Shown here piece by piece: positions 25,464 through 34,178 of a stretch of DNA of 42,940 bases. Under the pieces are notes generated by a model. It searched no databases. It was not told where the DNA came from and saw nothing but the letters and a program-made list of their open reading frames with translations. Source of the DNA: Chloroflexota bacterium (GTDB lineage Bacteria; Chloroflexota; Anaerolineae; DUEN01); the NCBI GenBank assembly GCA_013152435.1, contig JAADGJ010000079.1, forward strand, positions 1 through 42,940, written 5' to 3'. Positions within the stretch are counted from its first letter, which is position 1. Each line of letters starts with the position of its first letter. Made by a program: the position numbers and the translations under genes.

Positions 25464-26465
25464 TCACGCGTTGCTGGGGGAGGGAGCAGGAAAGCGCCGG
25501 TATTCGGGCACGAGGCCATAGTCATTTCGATGCCGCCGGATACGCCTCAGGTAGTTCAATGTCTGTGACGAAATGGGCTGGCGCGTGGAAGCGAATCGCG
25601 GCCAGCCGAGGAAGGCGTCGATCGTGGCTTTGGCCAGCAACCGCAGTGAGGCCGGGCGCCTCCACGTGAGCTTGAGCCGGCTGCCGAGGAAATGCAGTGT
25701 CTCCTGAATCCAATACGGCCAGGGATAGAACGTCCATACATACCAGAGGTAGTTACGCAAGCCATAATAAGTGACCGGGCGGTAGACGGATCCCGTGGGA
25801 CGGCAATGCCATACCTCCAACGAGGGGAAGTATCGGACCTGCCATCCGGCCTCGATCAGGCGCGTGCATAGATGAAGCTCTAGCCAGGAGCGGAAGAAGT
25901 GAAACGGGTAGTATCCCACCTGACGTAGGGCCTCCATCCGGAGGCCGGCCCCGGTCCCGTTATATGCGGCGGTAGGAAATCCTCTGGCCGGATCCCCCTC
26001 CGGAATGAATTGGGGGCTATCGTACGCGATGCGCCCGGTGTCCTTCATGCGGATGGTGCATGCCACGGCCCCCAGGGATGGATCGGACTCGAACCGATCG
26101 ACGATCTGCGAGATCCAGTCCGGGCTGGCGGGCAAACCATCGTCGTCGATGACGATCACGTACTCTCCATTGGCGTTCGCCAGGCCGAAGTTGTAGGACA
26201 CCATGCCGAAGTTCTGGGGGCATCGGAGCACTTTGACATCCGGGTATCTGGAGCGGACGATCTCTACGGTGTTATCCGCGGAGTTGTTGTCCACCAGAAT
26301 GACTTCATAATGAGCGTAATCCTGAGCGGAAAGCGCCTCCAGGAGCTCCAATACGCTCTGGCAGCGATTGTAAGTCAATGTGACGACGCTAACCAGGGGG
26401 GGCAAGGGGCTCTCCTCTGGGCGCCGATCGCCCCTGGTCGGCCGAGGTGACGGTGCCCTACTCAT
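25464..26465 (-). CDS. GT2-family glycosyltransferase
   Basis: 333 residues. The GT-A domain has VSVVTLTYNRCQSVLELLEA, EVILVDNNSADNTVEIV, FGLANANGEYVIVIDDDGLP (metal-binding Asp cluster) and a Gly-rich acceptor segment YNGTGAGLRMEAL. A basic C-terminal tail (about 270-333) is likely to lie on the membrane surface. It overlaps the upstream GT2 gene by 8 bases (ATGAGTAG), which indicates translational coupling. It resembles the neighbouring GT2 enzymes at 26458 and 23039 in layout and may transfer rhamnose- or mannose-type residues; the donor is not decidable. Confidence 0.85.
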   Translation of the reverse strand: MSRAPSPRPTRGDRRPEESPLPPLVSVVTLTYNRCQSVLELLEALSAQDYAHYEVILVDNNSADNTVEIVRSRYPDVKVLRCPQNFGMVSYNFGLANANGEYVIVIDDDGLPASPDWISQIVDRFESDPSLGAVACTIRMKDTGRIAYDSPQFIPEGDPARGFPTAAYNGTGAGLRMEALRQVGYYPFHFFRSWLELHLCTRLIEAGWQVRYFPSLEVWHCRPTGSVYRPVTYYGLRNYLWYVWTFYPWPYWIQETLHFLGSRLKLTWRRPASLRLLAKATIDAFLGWPRFASTRQPISSQTLNYLRRIRRHRNDYGLVPEYRRFPAPSPSNA

Positions 26466-27372
26466 ATCCTTGTCCCGTTCTCCCGCGGAAAAAGTCGATG
26501 ATGCCTCGAATCAGGGCATCTCGCTCCGCCTTTTTCCCTCGCCATTTCGGCCTCAGCGTCCAGGTCAATGCGGTCAGTAGATGACGTAGCAGGACCGCGC
26601 TGAGGCGCGCGATCCCGCCGCGGTGCTTGGCGATGAGCATCAGCGAGTTCCGGGTCATGTAATACGTCGTGCGGGGCAATTCGTCGGCGCGAACGTGATG
26701 ACTGCGGTGCCATACGCGAGCTTGCGGAACGTAGAGGATCTTATATCCCAGGCGTCTCGCCCGGAGACACCAATCGACGTCCTCGCGGTATAGGAAGAAT
26801 CGATCATCCAGAAGCCCAACCTGGCTCAGCGCCGCGGCTCGGATCAGCACCGCGGCCCCGATCACGTAGTCGACCTCCTCTAGCTTGTCGAACTGTCCCT
26901 CGTCCGGCTCGTCCAGGCCCCGTTGGTGAGAGCGCCATAAAAGGTCGAGGGTGGCGCCAGCCGACTGAATTCGGTCGGGATGGTCCAAATGATAGATCTT
27001 GGGGCCCAGAAAGGCTGCTTCCGGGTGTTGCTCTGCGGCGGTGACGAGATGTCGCAGCGCGTCCGGCGCGATGGTCACGTCGTTGTTGAGCAAGAAGATG
27101 TACCGAGGAGACAGGCCCAGCGCATGTTGGATACCCGCGTTGTTGCCTCCTGCGTATCCCAGATTCCTCTCCAGCGCCAGCAGATGGACTTGCGGATATC
27201 GTTCCCGGATGGCCGCCACCGAGCTGTCTGTGGATCCATTGTCCACGACGATGATCGTGAGGTCCGGATACTGCGCCTCCGTCACTGAGCGCAGGCACCT
27301 TAAGGTATAAGCGGCGTTGTTCCAGTTCAGGATGACGACGCAGACCGGGGGGAGCCTATCGGGGCTGCTCAT
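26458..27372 (-). CDS. GT2-family glycosyltransferase
   Basis: About 304 residues from the ATG at 27372 (an upstream ATG at 27417 would overlap the previous gene by 62 bases). Motifs are PVCVVILNWNNAAYTLRCL, IIVVDNGSTDSS, LGYAGGNNAGIQ, FLLNNDVTIAPDAL, VIGAAVLIRAAAL and LDDRFFLYREDVDWCLRARR, then ILYVPQARVWHRSHH. This is the same GT2 subtype as 23039-23959. The C-terminus has membrane-associated helices (TRNSLMLIAKHRGG onward). It adds one residue of the repeat unit, sugar unknown. It overlaps both neighbours, so it lies inside a tightly coupled operon. Confidence 0.86.
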   Translation of the reverse strand: MSSPDRLPPVCVVILNWNNAAYTLRCLRSVTEAQYPDLTIIVVDNGSTDSSVAAIRERYPQVHLLALERNLGYAGGNNAGIQHALGLSPRYIFLLNNDVTIAPDALRHLVTAAEQHPEAAFLGPKIYHLDHPDRIQSAGATLDLLWRSHQRGLDEPDEGQFDKLEEVDYVIGAAVLIRAAALSQVGLLDDRFFLYREDVDWCLRARRLGYKILYVPQARVWHRSHHVRADELPRTTYYMTRNSLMLIAKHRGGIARLSAVLLRHLLTALTWTLRPKWRGKKAERDALIRGIIDFFRGRTGQGYE

Positions 27373-28732
27373 AGGCGATTTCCCCGACCGGGACCCGGGG
27401 AGTGATGAGCTGTTCATAGATGGCCGTTAGCTCGCGTACCTCCTCCTCGATCCGCCTGACCGGTGGGATGCCCTCCCGTAGCCTGTCTAGCAAAGCGGGA
27501 GTTTGCAGGATCCTGCGGATTTGGCGGGCCAGGTCTGGCACACTGGCGCGCTCAAAGAGCAATCCGTTGACCTCGTGACGAACGAATTCGCTCATCCCGC
27601 CCAGATTCGTCGCGATGACCGGGGTTTGGGTGGCAAAAGCTTCCTGGATAACCAAGGGGTTGTTTTCATACCAGAGTGACGGCACGACCAGTACGTCGAT
27701 CTGAGACAGGACCTCCCCCAGCCGGTCATGGTCAAATGCTCCCATGAATTGGATACCCGGATGATGGGCGGCCATCTCCTGGAGCTGAAGGGAGTAAGCG
27801 GGCGATTTCCCCAGGGCACCGAAGATGCTCAAGCTGGCCTCCTCACCTGAGACCGCCTCCCTGAACGCCTGAACGAGAACGTGAACCCCTTTGATGAACG
27901 AGATCTGCCCAATATACCCGAACCGGATCTTCCCTGAGGGCGTCTTTCCCGGATAACCCTGGAGCCATGACAGATCATGGCCATATGGAAGAACCTGGAT
28001 GGGGAAGGAGAACCCATTCAGGTGGAAGATGTCTTTCAAGAAGGAAGAGGGAGCGATCACGTGGTCGGCCAGCGCCAATGTGGAGCGCAAGAAGGCTTTC
28101 CGGTGCGTTATGTTGATCCCCATACCGCGCAGCCCTCGCCATCGCGTCAGGCTGGGATAGCGGCTGAGCATGGATAGAAAGCGGGTCACCACTGGCTGTG
28201 GCAACACCTTCGAGGGGAAGGAGTACACCTTGGCATTTCGCAGCATGCAGCGCAGGCACTCCTGATCCGTCGTGCGCCCATCGCATAACTCGCCATCGCT
28301 TCGCAATAGATTCAGGCGGGGACAGAGAAACCAGAAGTCCGTCAGCGTGATAACCAGCGGGATATTCGCTTCTTTTACAACATGTATGGCGCTCGCGGAA
28401 AGCGTGTAACACGATGTGATGTGTACGATGTGCGGCCGGAATCGCTTCAGGTAGTCGCGCAGGTGTTGCGCGACGACTGGATTGTCGTAGAGGTATCGGT
28501 TCGGGTCGGGGGCCTTGGTCCAGTTCAGATGTAACCTGCGTATGGGGACATCGTTGTACATGTCCTCGCTGTACCCGTTCCAATGTTGTGGACCCTCGTC
28601 CCACTGTCCGGCACACAGGACGCGAACGGCGTGTCCCGCTTGCAGAAGGGCGTGTGCAATGCCATACGTGTAATTCTCGGTTCCCGCCGTGTGTGTGGGC
28701 GGGAAGAAATTCGATATGAAGAGGATTTTCAT
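27356..28732 (-). CDS. GT4-family glycosyltransferase
   Basis: About 458 residues from the ATG at 28732, which overlaps the preceding stop as ATGA. Open frame continues 57 codons upstream but is the antiparallel tail of the previous gene. It starts MKILFISNFFPPTHTAGTEN, then HIVHITSCYTLSASAIHVVK. A Cys-bearing insert (CPRLNLLRSDGELCDGRTTD, ECLRCMLRN) follows; such inserts occur in a GT4 subgroup of polysaccharide loci. The C-terminal donor site is IRFGYIGQISFIKGVHVLVQ, then ENNPLVIQEAFATQTPVIAT. The Glu in NNPLVIQEAF is the usual catalytic-site residue. Donor sugar unknown. Confidence 0.88.
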   Translation of the reverse strand: MKILFISNFFPPTHTAGTENYTYGIAHALLQAGHAVRVLCAGQWDEGPQHWNGYSEDMYNDVPIRRLHLNWTKAPDPNRYLYDNPVVAQHLRDYLKRFRPHIVHITSCYTLSASAIHVVKEANIPLVITLTDFWFLCPRLNLLRSDGELCDGRTTDQECLRCMLRNAKVYSFPSKVLPQPVVTRFLSMLSRYPSLTRWRGLRGMGINITHRKAFLRSTLALADHVIAPSSFLKDIFHLNGFSFPIQVLPYGHDLSWLQGYPGKTPSGKIRFGYIGQISFIKGVHVLVQAFREAVSGEEASLSIFGALGKSPAYSLQLQEMAAHHPGIQFMGAFDHDRLGEVLSQIDVLVVPSLWYENNPLVIQEAFATQTPVIATNLGGMSEFVRHEVNGLLFERASVPDLARQIRRILQTPALLDRLREGIPPVRRIEEEVRELTAIYEQLITPRVPVGEIAYEQPR

Positions 28733-29952
28733 GAGTGTTTCAGTCTCAATGCAGCGCGCTGCTCCTTTAAGGCATCCAGAAGGCGACGCCCCAGGAGTGA
28801 TTTGAGGAACTTGGAGACGACCTGTCGATGCCGGAGCGCCACGGGAGGATAGGCCATGATGGCCCGTAACAGGAAGCCTCGGGTTTGCCCCATGTGCCGA
28901 CATCCATAGGCCAGAAGCCCCAGGGCCAGATAGGCATGTCCGTAGGCCTCGGAGCGTATCCTCTGAAGCTCTGTAGGCAGAACGTCGTCCTCGAACACCG
29001 CCTGCAGGCTTCCCAGCATGTCTTGGACGCTTCGATTCAGGTCCAGATGGCTGAAGACCCCGTGGAATCCGGGCGGTTGATGGGCGCAGCCGATCTCATA
29101 GAAAGCATCCAGCTTGCTCGCGAGCTGTGGATATACGGTGAAGGCTCGCCTCAGGTATTCCTGTGCCTGAAGCCTGTGTCCCTGTTGCAGGTGGGCCAAC
29201 GCCATGTTCAGATAGAGTCCCCCGTAAGCGCGGCGCCGAATTGGAGGCCAGGTGGCGGGATCCCCCTCTTCTGGGCCGAAGTGCTTTTGGACCACGGCGC
29301 GCCTGGCCGTCGCCATACGCTCCAGGTCCGCCGTCATGTTGCGCCCGTGGATCCGATATCGAACCAATGCCTGGGGCACGCCGACCATCTGGTATCGGGG
29401 CAGGATCCGCAGCCACATATCCCAGTCCTCGCAGGCACGCAGGCTTTCATCGAAGAGCCCGACATGGTCGAAGCAAGCCCGGCGCACGATCACGCCGCAA
29501 ACGTTCAGAAAGTTCGAATAGGCGAGTGTGGCATACAGTTGATCCGGCGGCACGGTCTTGATGGCGATCTGGGGGAGTTCCTTCCCGTGGGCGTCCACGT
29601 AGCGCCATCCGCAATAGGCGGCTCCGATCGATTCGTCGCTTTGCAGGGCCGGGACCATCGTGGCCAGGTATTCAGGCGCCCACTTATCATCGGCATCCAG
29701 CAGGGCGATGATCTCGCCCTCGGCGATGCGGATACCTGTATTGCGCGCCGCGGAGAGCCCACGGTTCTCCTGCCAGACGTAGCGCACCCGATCCCCGAAG
29801 GTGCTCACAACCTGGGGGGTGGAATCCGTCGACCCGTCATCGATCACGATGATTTCGAGATCCTGGTAGGTCTGATCCAGGGCGCTTTGAATGGCCTCCC
29901 CCAGGTAGCGGGCGTGGTTGTATGTGGGGATGATCACGCTAACTTTCGGCAT
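28729..29952 (-). CDS. GT2 glycosyltransferase with C-terminal helical (TPR-like) extension
   Basis: 407 residues. The first 220 form a GT-A domain: PKVSVIIPTYNHARYLGEAI, LEIIVIDDGSTDSTPQVV, NRGLSAARNTGI, EIIALLDADDKWAPEYLATM, then RACEDWDMWLRILPRY. The last 170 residues are helical and TPR-like (LYLNMALAHLQQGHRLQAQE, AYGHAYLALGLLAYGCRHMG). The same extension appears in the next gene (29939-31186), so the two are paralogues. The extension may bind partners or the membrane-linked acceptor. It overlaps its upstream neighbour by 14 bases and its downstream neighbour by 4. Confidence 0.87.
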   Translation of the reverse strand: MPKVSVIIPTYNHARYLGEAIQSALDQTYQDLEIIVIDDGSTDSTPQVVSTFGDRVRYVWQENRGLSAARNTGIRIAEGEIIALLDADDKWAPEYLATMVPALQSDESIGAAYCGWRYVDAHGKELPQIAIKTVPPDQLYATLAYSNFLNVCGVIVRRACFDHVGLFDESLRACEDWDMWLRILPRYQMVGVPQALVRYRIHGRNMTADLERMATARRAVVQKHFGPEEGDPATWPPIRRRAYGGLYLNMALAHLQQGHRLQAQEYLRRAFTVYPQLASKLDAFYEIGCAHQPPGFHGVFSHLDLNRSVQDMLGSLQAVFEDDVLPTELQRIRSEAYGHAYLALGLLAYGCRHMGQTRGFLLRAIMAYPPVALRHRQVVSKFLKSLLGRRLLDALKEQRAALRLKHS

Positions 29953-31186
29953 ATCGCGTCTCGGTCGGATAAATGCGTGCCAGTCGCTTCAGCCGTTGGA
30001 TATGTCTGCGTCCCAGGATGGCGCGCACAAGCCACAGGACCCAGTCCGTGTGCCACAGGACAGGGGGCCACGCGGCGAGGCCGCTCAGCAGGAATCGACG
30101 TGTGGACGCCATGTCCTGGAGCACGGAGTAAGCCAATCGGGCGAGGGCCAGGTAGGCCCATCCATAGGCGCTGGCTCGCTGATCCCGTACAGCGACCGGG
30201 AGATCCCCGGCCGAGAACAGAGCATCCAGGGATCGGATGACCGTCCGCTCGGCCACGTCGAGGTTCAGATTCCGGGCGCTTCCCTCGTCTATCCGGCTCT
30301 GATGTGCACAGGCGATCCGGGTGTAGAAGTCCAGATCCCGCAGATATCTCGGATTTGCCCGGATCGCGCGCACGAACTCCGCCAGCGCGTCATCGGGACG
30401 GTTCACGCGCCAGGCAAGCACGGCGAAGTAGAAGTGTTGGTTGGCGTAGGCTTCGTCGCGCCTCCGGATCGCCGTAGCTGGGAGGTTCGGCTGGCGATAG
30501 AACGTGTCCAACGTGGCGAAGTGGATCTTTCGTCTCTTGGCCCAATCCAGGTGAAAGTTCCGATCGTGGATCCGGTAGAGGACGCGAGGGCGCGCGATGC
30601 ACTTGAACCGGCATCCGTGGGCCGCCCATCGCAGCCACATCTCCCAATCGTCCAACCCTGGCGTGAACATCCCCCATCGCTCAAAGCACCTGCGTCGGAT
30701 CAGGGCGGAGGAGGGAAGGATCGGGAACCCCATAAGCAGTGATTCCAGGAGATCCCCTTCCTTGGGCTCGGGGGCGGGCGGGATGGGGACCACCTGTCCC
30801 TCCGCATCCATAATCCGGAATTGCGTGTACACCACATCGGCGTCCGGGTGTGATTCCAGAACGGCCACGCACTCCCGTAGCATGTCCGGATGCCAGAGGT
30901 CGTCCGAGTCCAGGCAGATGATGTATCGCCCTCTGGCCTCCCGGATCCCCGTGTTTCGAGCTACCGCATTTCCTTGGTTGGGCTGCCGGATGATCGTGAT
31001 TCGCTCGCTGGCGTAGCGCTGCAATGCTTGGGAGGTTTCCTCCTCCGATCCATCGTCAACGATCGTGATCTCCCAATGGGGGTACGTCTGGCCCAAGACG
31101 CTCTGGATCGTATCGTCGAGATAGGCGATCCGATTGTACACGGGAATCACGACGCTGACCAGAGGGGCGGAAGGTGTGTGCGACAT
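29939..31186 (-). CDS. GT2 glycosyltransferase with C-terminal helical extension (paralogue of 28729-29952)
   Basis: About 415 residues. The GT-A domain has PLVSVVIPVYNRIAYLDDTI, WEITIVDDGSEEETSQAL, NQGNAVARNTGI, GRYIICLDSDDLWHPDMLRE and GLDDWEMWLRWAAHG. The C-terminal region repeats the pattern of the neighbour (QRASAYGWAYLALARLAY, TRRFLLSGLAAWPP, LGRRHIQRLKRL), which supports tandem duplication with divergence. The ATG at 31186 is chosen; a GTG at 31192 overlaps the preceding stop. Such enzymes add residues to the lipid-linked repeat at the cytoplasmic face; donor unknown. Confidence 0.87.
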   Translation of the reverse strand: MSHTPSAPLVSVVIPVYNRIAYLDDTIQSVLGQTYPHWEITIVDDGSEEETSQALQRYASERITIIRQPNQGNAVARNTGIREARGRYIICLDSDDLWHPDMLRECVAVLESHPDADVVYTQFRIMDAEGQVVPIPPAPEPKEGDLLESLLMGFPILPSSALIRRRCFERWGMFTPGLDDWEMWLRWAAHGCRFKCIARPRVLYRIHDRNFHLDWAKRRKIHFATLDTFYRQPNLPATAIRRRDEAYANQHFYFAVLAWRVNRPDDALAEFVRAIRANPRYLRDLDFYTRIACAHQSRIDEGSARNLNLDVAERTVIRSLDALFSAGDLPVAVRDQRASAYGWAYLALARLAYSVLQDMASTRRFLLSGLAAWPPVLWHTDWVLWLVRAILGRRHIQRLKRLARIYPTETRYAES

Positions 31187-31188
31187 GA

Positions 31189-32850
31189 TCACTCGATATA
31201 CCCCAGCATGCGGAGCCGATCGACCATGGCGGCGGCTTCCTCTTTTGAGAGGGCGTGGGGATCGTGCGGATCAGGGCTGCTGATCGGCTCCTCGTTCAGG
31301 ATAGGATGATCTTCCACGAATTCAGGAAGGAAGATCTCGGTAAGGACCCGCCCGTCCAGATCCGCGGGGATGGGAAGGCCGAGCGCGTACAGGAGCGTGG
31401 GGGCGATGTCGATGAGGCGGGCTGACTCAACCCGATATCTCGATCGGATAAAGGGGGCCTTGGCGATGAGGATCCCCTCCATGGTATGTATCCCGCTCCA
31501 GCTTTTGGTGTCGATCGGCAGGGTGGGATAGATGATGGATCCCTCCAAAGCGTTGGACAGATGGTATCGCCTTGCCACCCGGAACAGGATGTCGGGGGCT
31601 GATTCCATGTGAGGACCCGTGTAGATCTCCTCGCGACGCCATATCTGCTCTACGACCGCCTGCCCCGTGGTGGGGTCCACCAGCGTGCTCAGATCGTGGA
31701 TGATCTGCTGGCGCACCGCCTCATACTCCTCTGGCCTCACGATTCCCTTGGGGTTCCGTCCCGTCAGATTGATGACGATGCCGCCGATTGGGTCGGCCAA
31801 GGGAAAAAAGGAGGCGATCGTGTGGGACCACTTGATGCCTCCAGAGGAGAACTGGGCGATCGTCTGTCGGGCCTGGGTAGGTAGCTCACCGATGAGCCTC
31901 TGGCGCAGCGGAGAGGGAAGAAGGGACTTGGCGCGACGATACATGGTGCGGAGCAGGCCTTCGCCGTCGGATTGCCCCCACGTGGTCTGGTATCCTCGCA
32001 TCTGGAGCCACACGTTCACGCACAGTTCCGTGGATGGTCGTGGCATGGCGCCGTGATCTGAGATTACGTATACCAGGGTGTCTGGCCCTACCCGGTCTAG
32101 CAACAACCGGACTCCTTCATCCGCCAAGCGATATAAATGATTGATCGCGTCGGCGAGCCACGTTGGCTTATCTTTTGCGCCTTGCGTCGTCGCCTCCGCG
32201 TAGCGCCAAAAGCGATGTTGAACGCTGTCCAGGCTGTGCAGATGGAACCAAAACAGGTCGAACGGCCCTTTCTGCTCCAGGAGCCGCGCCCCGATACGGA
32301 AATGGGTCTCCGTATTCCAGATCAGCTCCTCTAAATATGCCTCGTCGTCAAAGCCCTCCAATTGTTCCGGGCCTTGGTGACGTGCGAGGGGGCCGATCTC
32401 CTCGGATAGATCCGGCGGGTACGTGTAGGCGCGTCGATGATCGGGGGTGACGGGGCCGGATATCATGATGCCGTTGATCGGCCAGGCGGGGTAGGTCAAC
32501 GGGATATGGAAGGCTCCCACTCGCATCCCTCGCTTCCCCAGATAGTCGAAGATCGTCATCCCCGCGTATTCCGTCGCGCTGGCCAGCGTTTCCTTGCGTC
32601 CGTGAGGGGCGTTCAGGTCGAGATGGCGAAAATCGAAGATGCCGTGCTTTCCTGGATTCTTGCCCGTGATCGCCGATACCCACGCGGCCGGCGACAGGGG
32701 CGGGATGGTCGATTGCAGCACCCCATGCGAGCCCTCTTCCATCAGCCGCGCGAGCGTGGGCAATTGCCCCGCCTGCAACAAGGGGGTGATCACGTCGAAC
32801 GTCGCCGCATCCAATCCAATCACCAAAGCTCTCGCTTGACCGAAACTCAT
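31189..32850 (-). CDS. Alkaline-phosphatase-superfamily (type I phosphodiesterase/nucleotide pyrophosphatase-like) enzyme
   Basis: About 553 residues. It opens with ALVIGLDAATFDVITPLL (metal-binding Asp), then IPPLSPAAWVSAITGKNPGK around the position of the Ser/Thr nucleophile, then HGIFDF, and later VYVISDHGAMPRP with the Asp-His metal pair; HTMEG further on may supply the third-site His. This is the PF01663-type layout. No signal peptide is seen, so it may act inside the cell. Enzymes of this group hydrolyse phosphodiesters or pyrophosphates and frequently occur in glycosyltransferase clusters; a role in phospho-substituent or lipid-carrier recycling is an inference. The ATG at 32850 is preceded by AGAGGTGG, so the GTG three codons upstream is rejected. 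Confidence 0.82.
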   Translation of the reverse strand: MSFGQARALVIGLDAATFDVITPLLQAGQLPTLARLMEEGSHGVLQSTIPPLSPAAWVSAITGKNPGKHGIFDFRHLDLNAPHGRKETLASATEYAGMTIFDYLGKRGMRVGAFHIPLTYPAWPINGIMISGPVTPDHRRAYTYPPDLSEEIGPLARHQGPEQLEGFDDEAYLEELIWNTETHFRIGARLLEQKGPFDLFWFHLHSLDSVQHRFWRYAEATTQGAKDKPTWLADAINHLYRLADEGVRLLLDRVGPDTLVYVISDHGAMPRPSTELCVNVWLQMRGYQTTWGQSDGEGLLRTMYRRAKSLLPSPLRQRLIGELPTQARQTIAQFSSGGIKWSHTIASFFPLADPIGGIVINLTGRNPKGIVRPEEYEAVRQQIIHDLSTLVDPTTGQAVVEQIWRREEIYTGPHMESAPDILFRVARRYHLSNALEGSIIYPTLPIDTKSWSGIHTMEGILIAKAPFIRSRYRVESARLIDIAPTLLYALGLPIPADLDGRVLTEIFLPEFVEDHPILNEEPISSPDPHDPHALSKEEAAAMVDRLRMLGYIE

Positions 32851-32895
32851 CTCATCCACCTCTCAACGCTCTCTTCACTTCCCGGGATGACGACT

Positions 32896-34173
32896 TCACT
32901 TATGCCTGCTCGCGAGGGGGGTAGGCATCGGGGATGGGGGCTCCCAAATGCGGCCGTTCACCTCCCATGCGGTATAAGGGACGTAGATTCCAAGCCGCTC
33001 GTTGGCGATGTCGATGTTCCCAGGGCCATCCACCTGAAACCAGGGGGAATGTCCTCTCGCCATTACGGAGGCATTCGATCGATCGGTGATGGCCACCTGT
33101 GCCCGGTATGCCCCACCGTATAGCTGCAGTGGTTCGATCCGCAAGGCGAACTCCCCCTCTCCTGCGAGCGTGATGTCGGTGAGCTGTGCGTTAGGCTGAT
33201 TCGATCGAACCGTAAAACATGCTACCCCATCATCGCGAAAGAGGCGTATGTGGAGTATAGGCCTTTCGACAGGGGTATGCGCCCGATAGCGCACCTGGAT
33301 TTTGGCGCCATCGAAGTATTCAAAGGCCTCTCGATGGCGTCCTTGTAGGTCGAGAACGGAGATGTCCGTGATCTCTAAGGCTTCCGATGAGACGTCATCT
33401 GCCTCATGCGTCGTCTGGGCAGCGATCGTCCGGGCTCGGCGAAGATCGTGCTCATACATGCGCAATACGGCGCTGGATTCTCCATCCTTAATCAGTTTTC
33501 CCCCGCGCAGATAGATGGCCCTTTGGCACACGGTCTGCACCATGTGCGAGCTGTGGGAGACGAACAGCAGGGTCGTCCCCGCCTGGAGCAGCTCGGCCAT
33601 CCGATCCATGCATTTTTGGCGGAAGCCCGCGTCGCCCACGGCCAGGACCTCATCGACCAGCAGGATGTCGGGATACACATGGGCGGCCACGGCGAACGCT
33701 AAGCGCACGTACATCCCGGAGGAGTACCGTTTCAGCGGCGTGTCCAGGAAGCGCTCGAGCTCCGAGAAAGCCACAATGCTATCGAAGGCCTTTTGGACCT
33801 CCCGACGGCTGAGCCCTAGGATCGACCCGTACAGGAAGATATTCTCTCGACCTGTCAGCTCCGGATGGAATCCAGCGCCCAGCTCGAGCAGCGTGGATAC
33901 GCGCCCGTTCACGGAGATCTCGCCAGAGGTGGGCCGAGTGATCCCCGCAATCAGCCTGAGCGTGGTGGATTTGCCGGCTCCGTTGGGGCCCACCAGGCCC
34001 ACGGACTCTCCCGGAGCGATCTCAAAGGATACGTCCTTGAGCGCCCAGATGTTGGTGGTTCCCTCCTCTCTGTTTCGCGAAAGCAAGCTTGCTAACGTGG
34101 ATCGTAGGGAACCTGTGTAGACGCCCAGACGGTAACGTTTGTGGACATGGTGAAATCGGATTGCGTGGCTCAT
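32896..34173 (-). CDS. wzt: Polysaccharide ABC exporter ATPase with C-terminal carbohydrate-binding domain (Wzt type)
   Basis: 425 residues. Walker A GPNGAGKST at 62-70, followed by LLELGAGFHPELTGRENIFL, signature YSSGMYVRLAFA, Walker B ILLVDEVLAVGD and the switch His in LLFVSHSSHM. After about residue 250 comes a separate beta-sandwich (EITDISVLDLQG, YFDGAKIQVRYRAH, GGAYRAQVAI), as in Wzt proteins that recognise the capped end of an O-polysaccharide. It pairs with the permease 5 bases upstream. With a specific C-terminal domain, export would depend on a terminal modification; the acyltransferase at 37672 is one possible modifier, which is inference. Confidence 0.93.
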   Translation of the reverse strand: MSHAIRFHHVHKRYRLGVYTGSLRSTLASLLSRNREEGTTNIWALKDVSFEIAPGESVGLVGPNGAGKSTTLRLIAGITRPTSGEISVNGRVSTLLELGAGFHPELTGRENIFLYGSILGLSRREVQKAFDSIVAFSELERFLDTPLKRYSSGMYVRLAFAVAAHVYPDILLVDEVLAVGDAGFRQKCMDRMAELLQAGTTLLFVSHSSHMVQTVCQRAIYLRGGKLIKDGESSAVLRMYEHDLRRARTIAAQTTHEADDVSSEALEITDISVLDLQGRHREAFEYFDGAKIQVRYRAHTPVERPILHIRLFRDDGVACFTVRSNQPNAQLTDITLAGEGEFALRIEPLQLYGGAYRAQVAITDRSNASVMARGHSPWFQVDGPGNIDIANERLGIYVPYTAWEVNGRIWEPPSPMPTPLASRHK

Positions 34174-34178
34174 GGTCC

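Noticed and set aside
28885-30240. 451-codon plus-strand open frame opposite two GT2 genes
   Set aside because: It is antisense to two clear glycosyltransferases with intact motifs, and its composition is that of a complementary-strand artefact.
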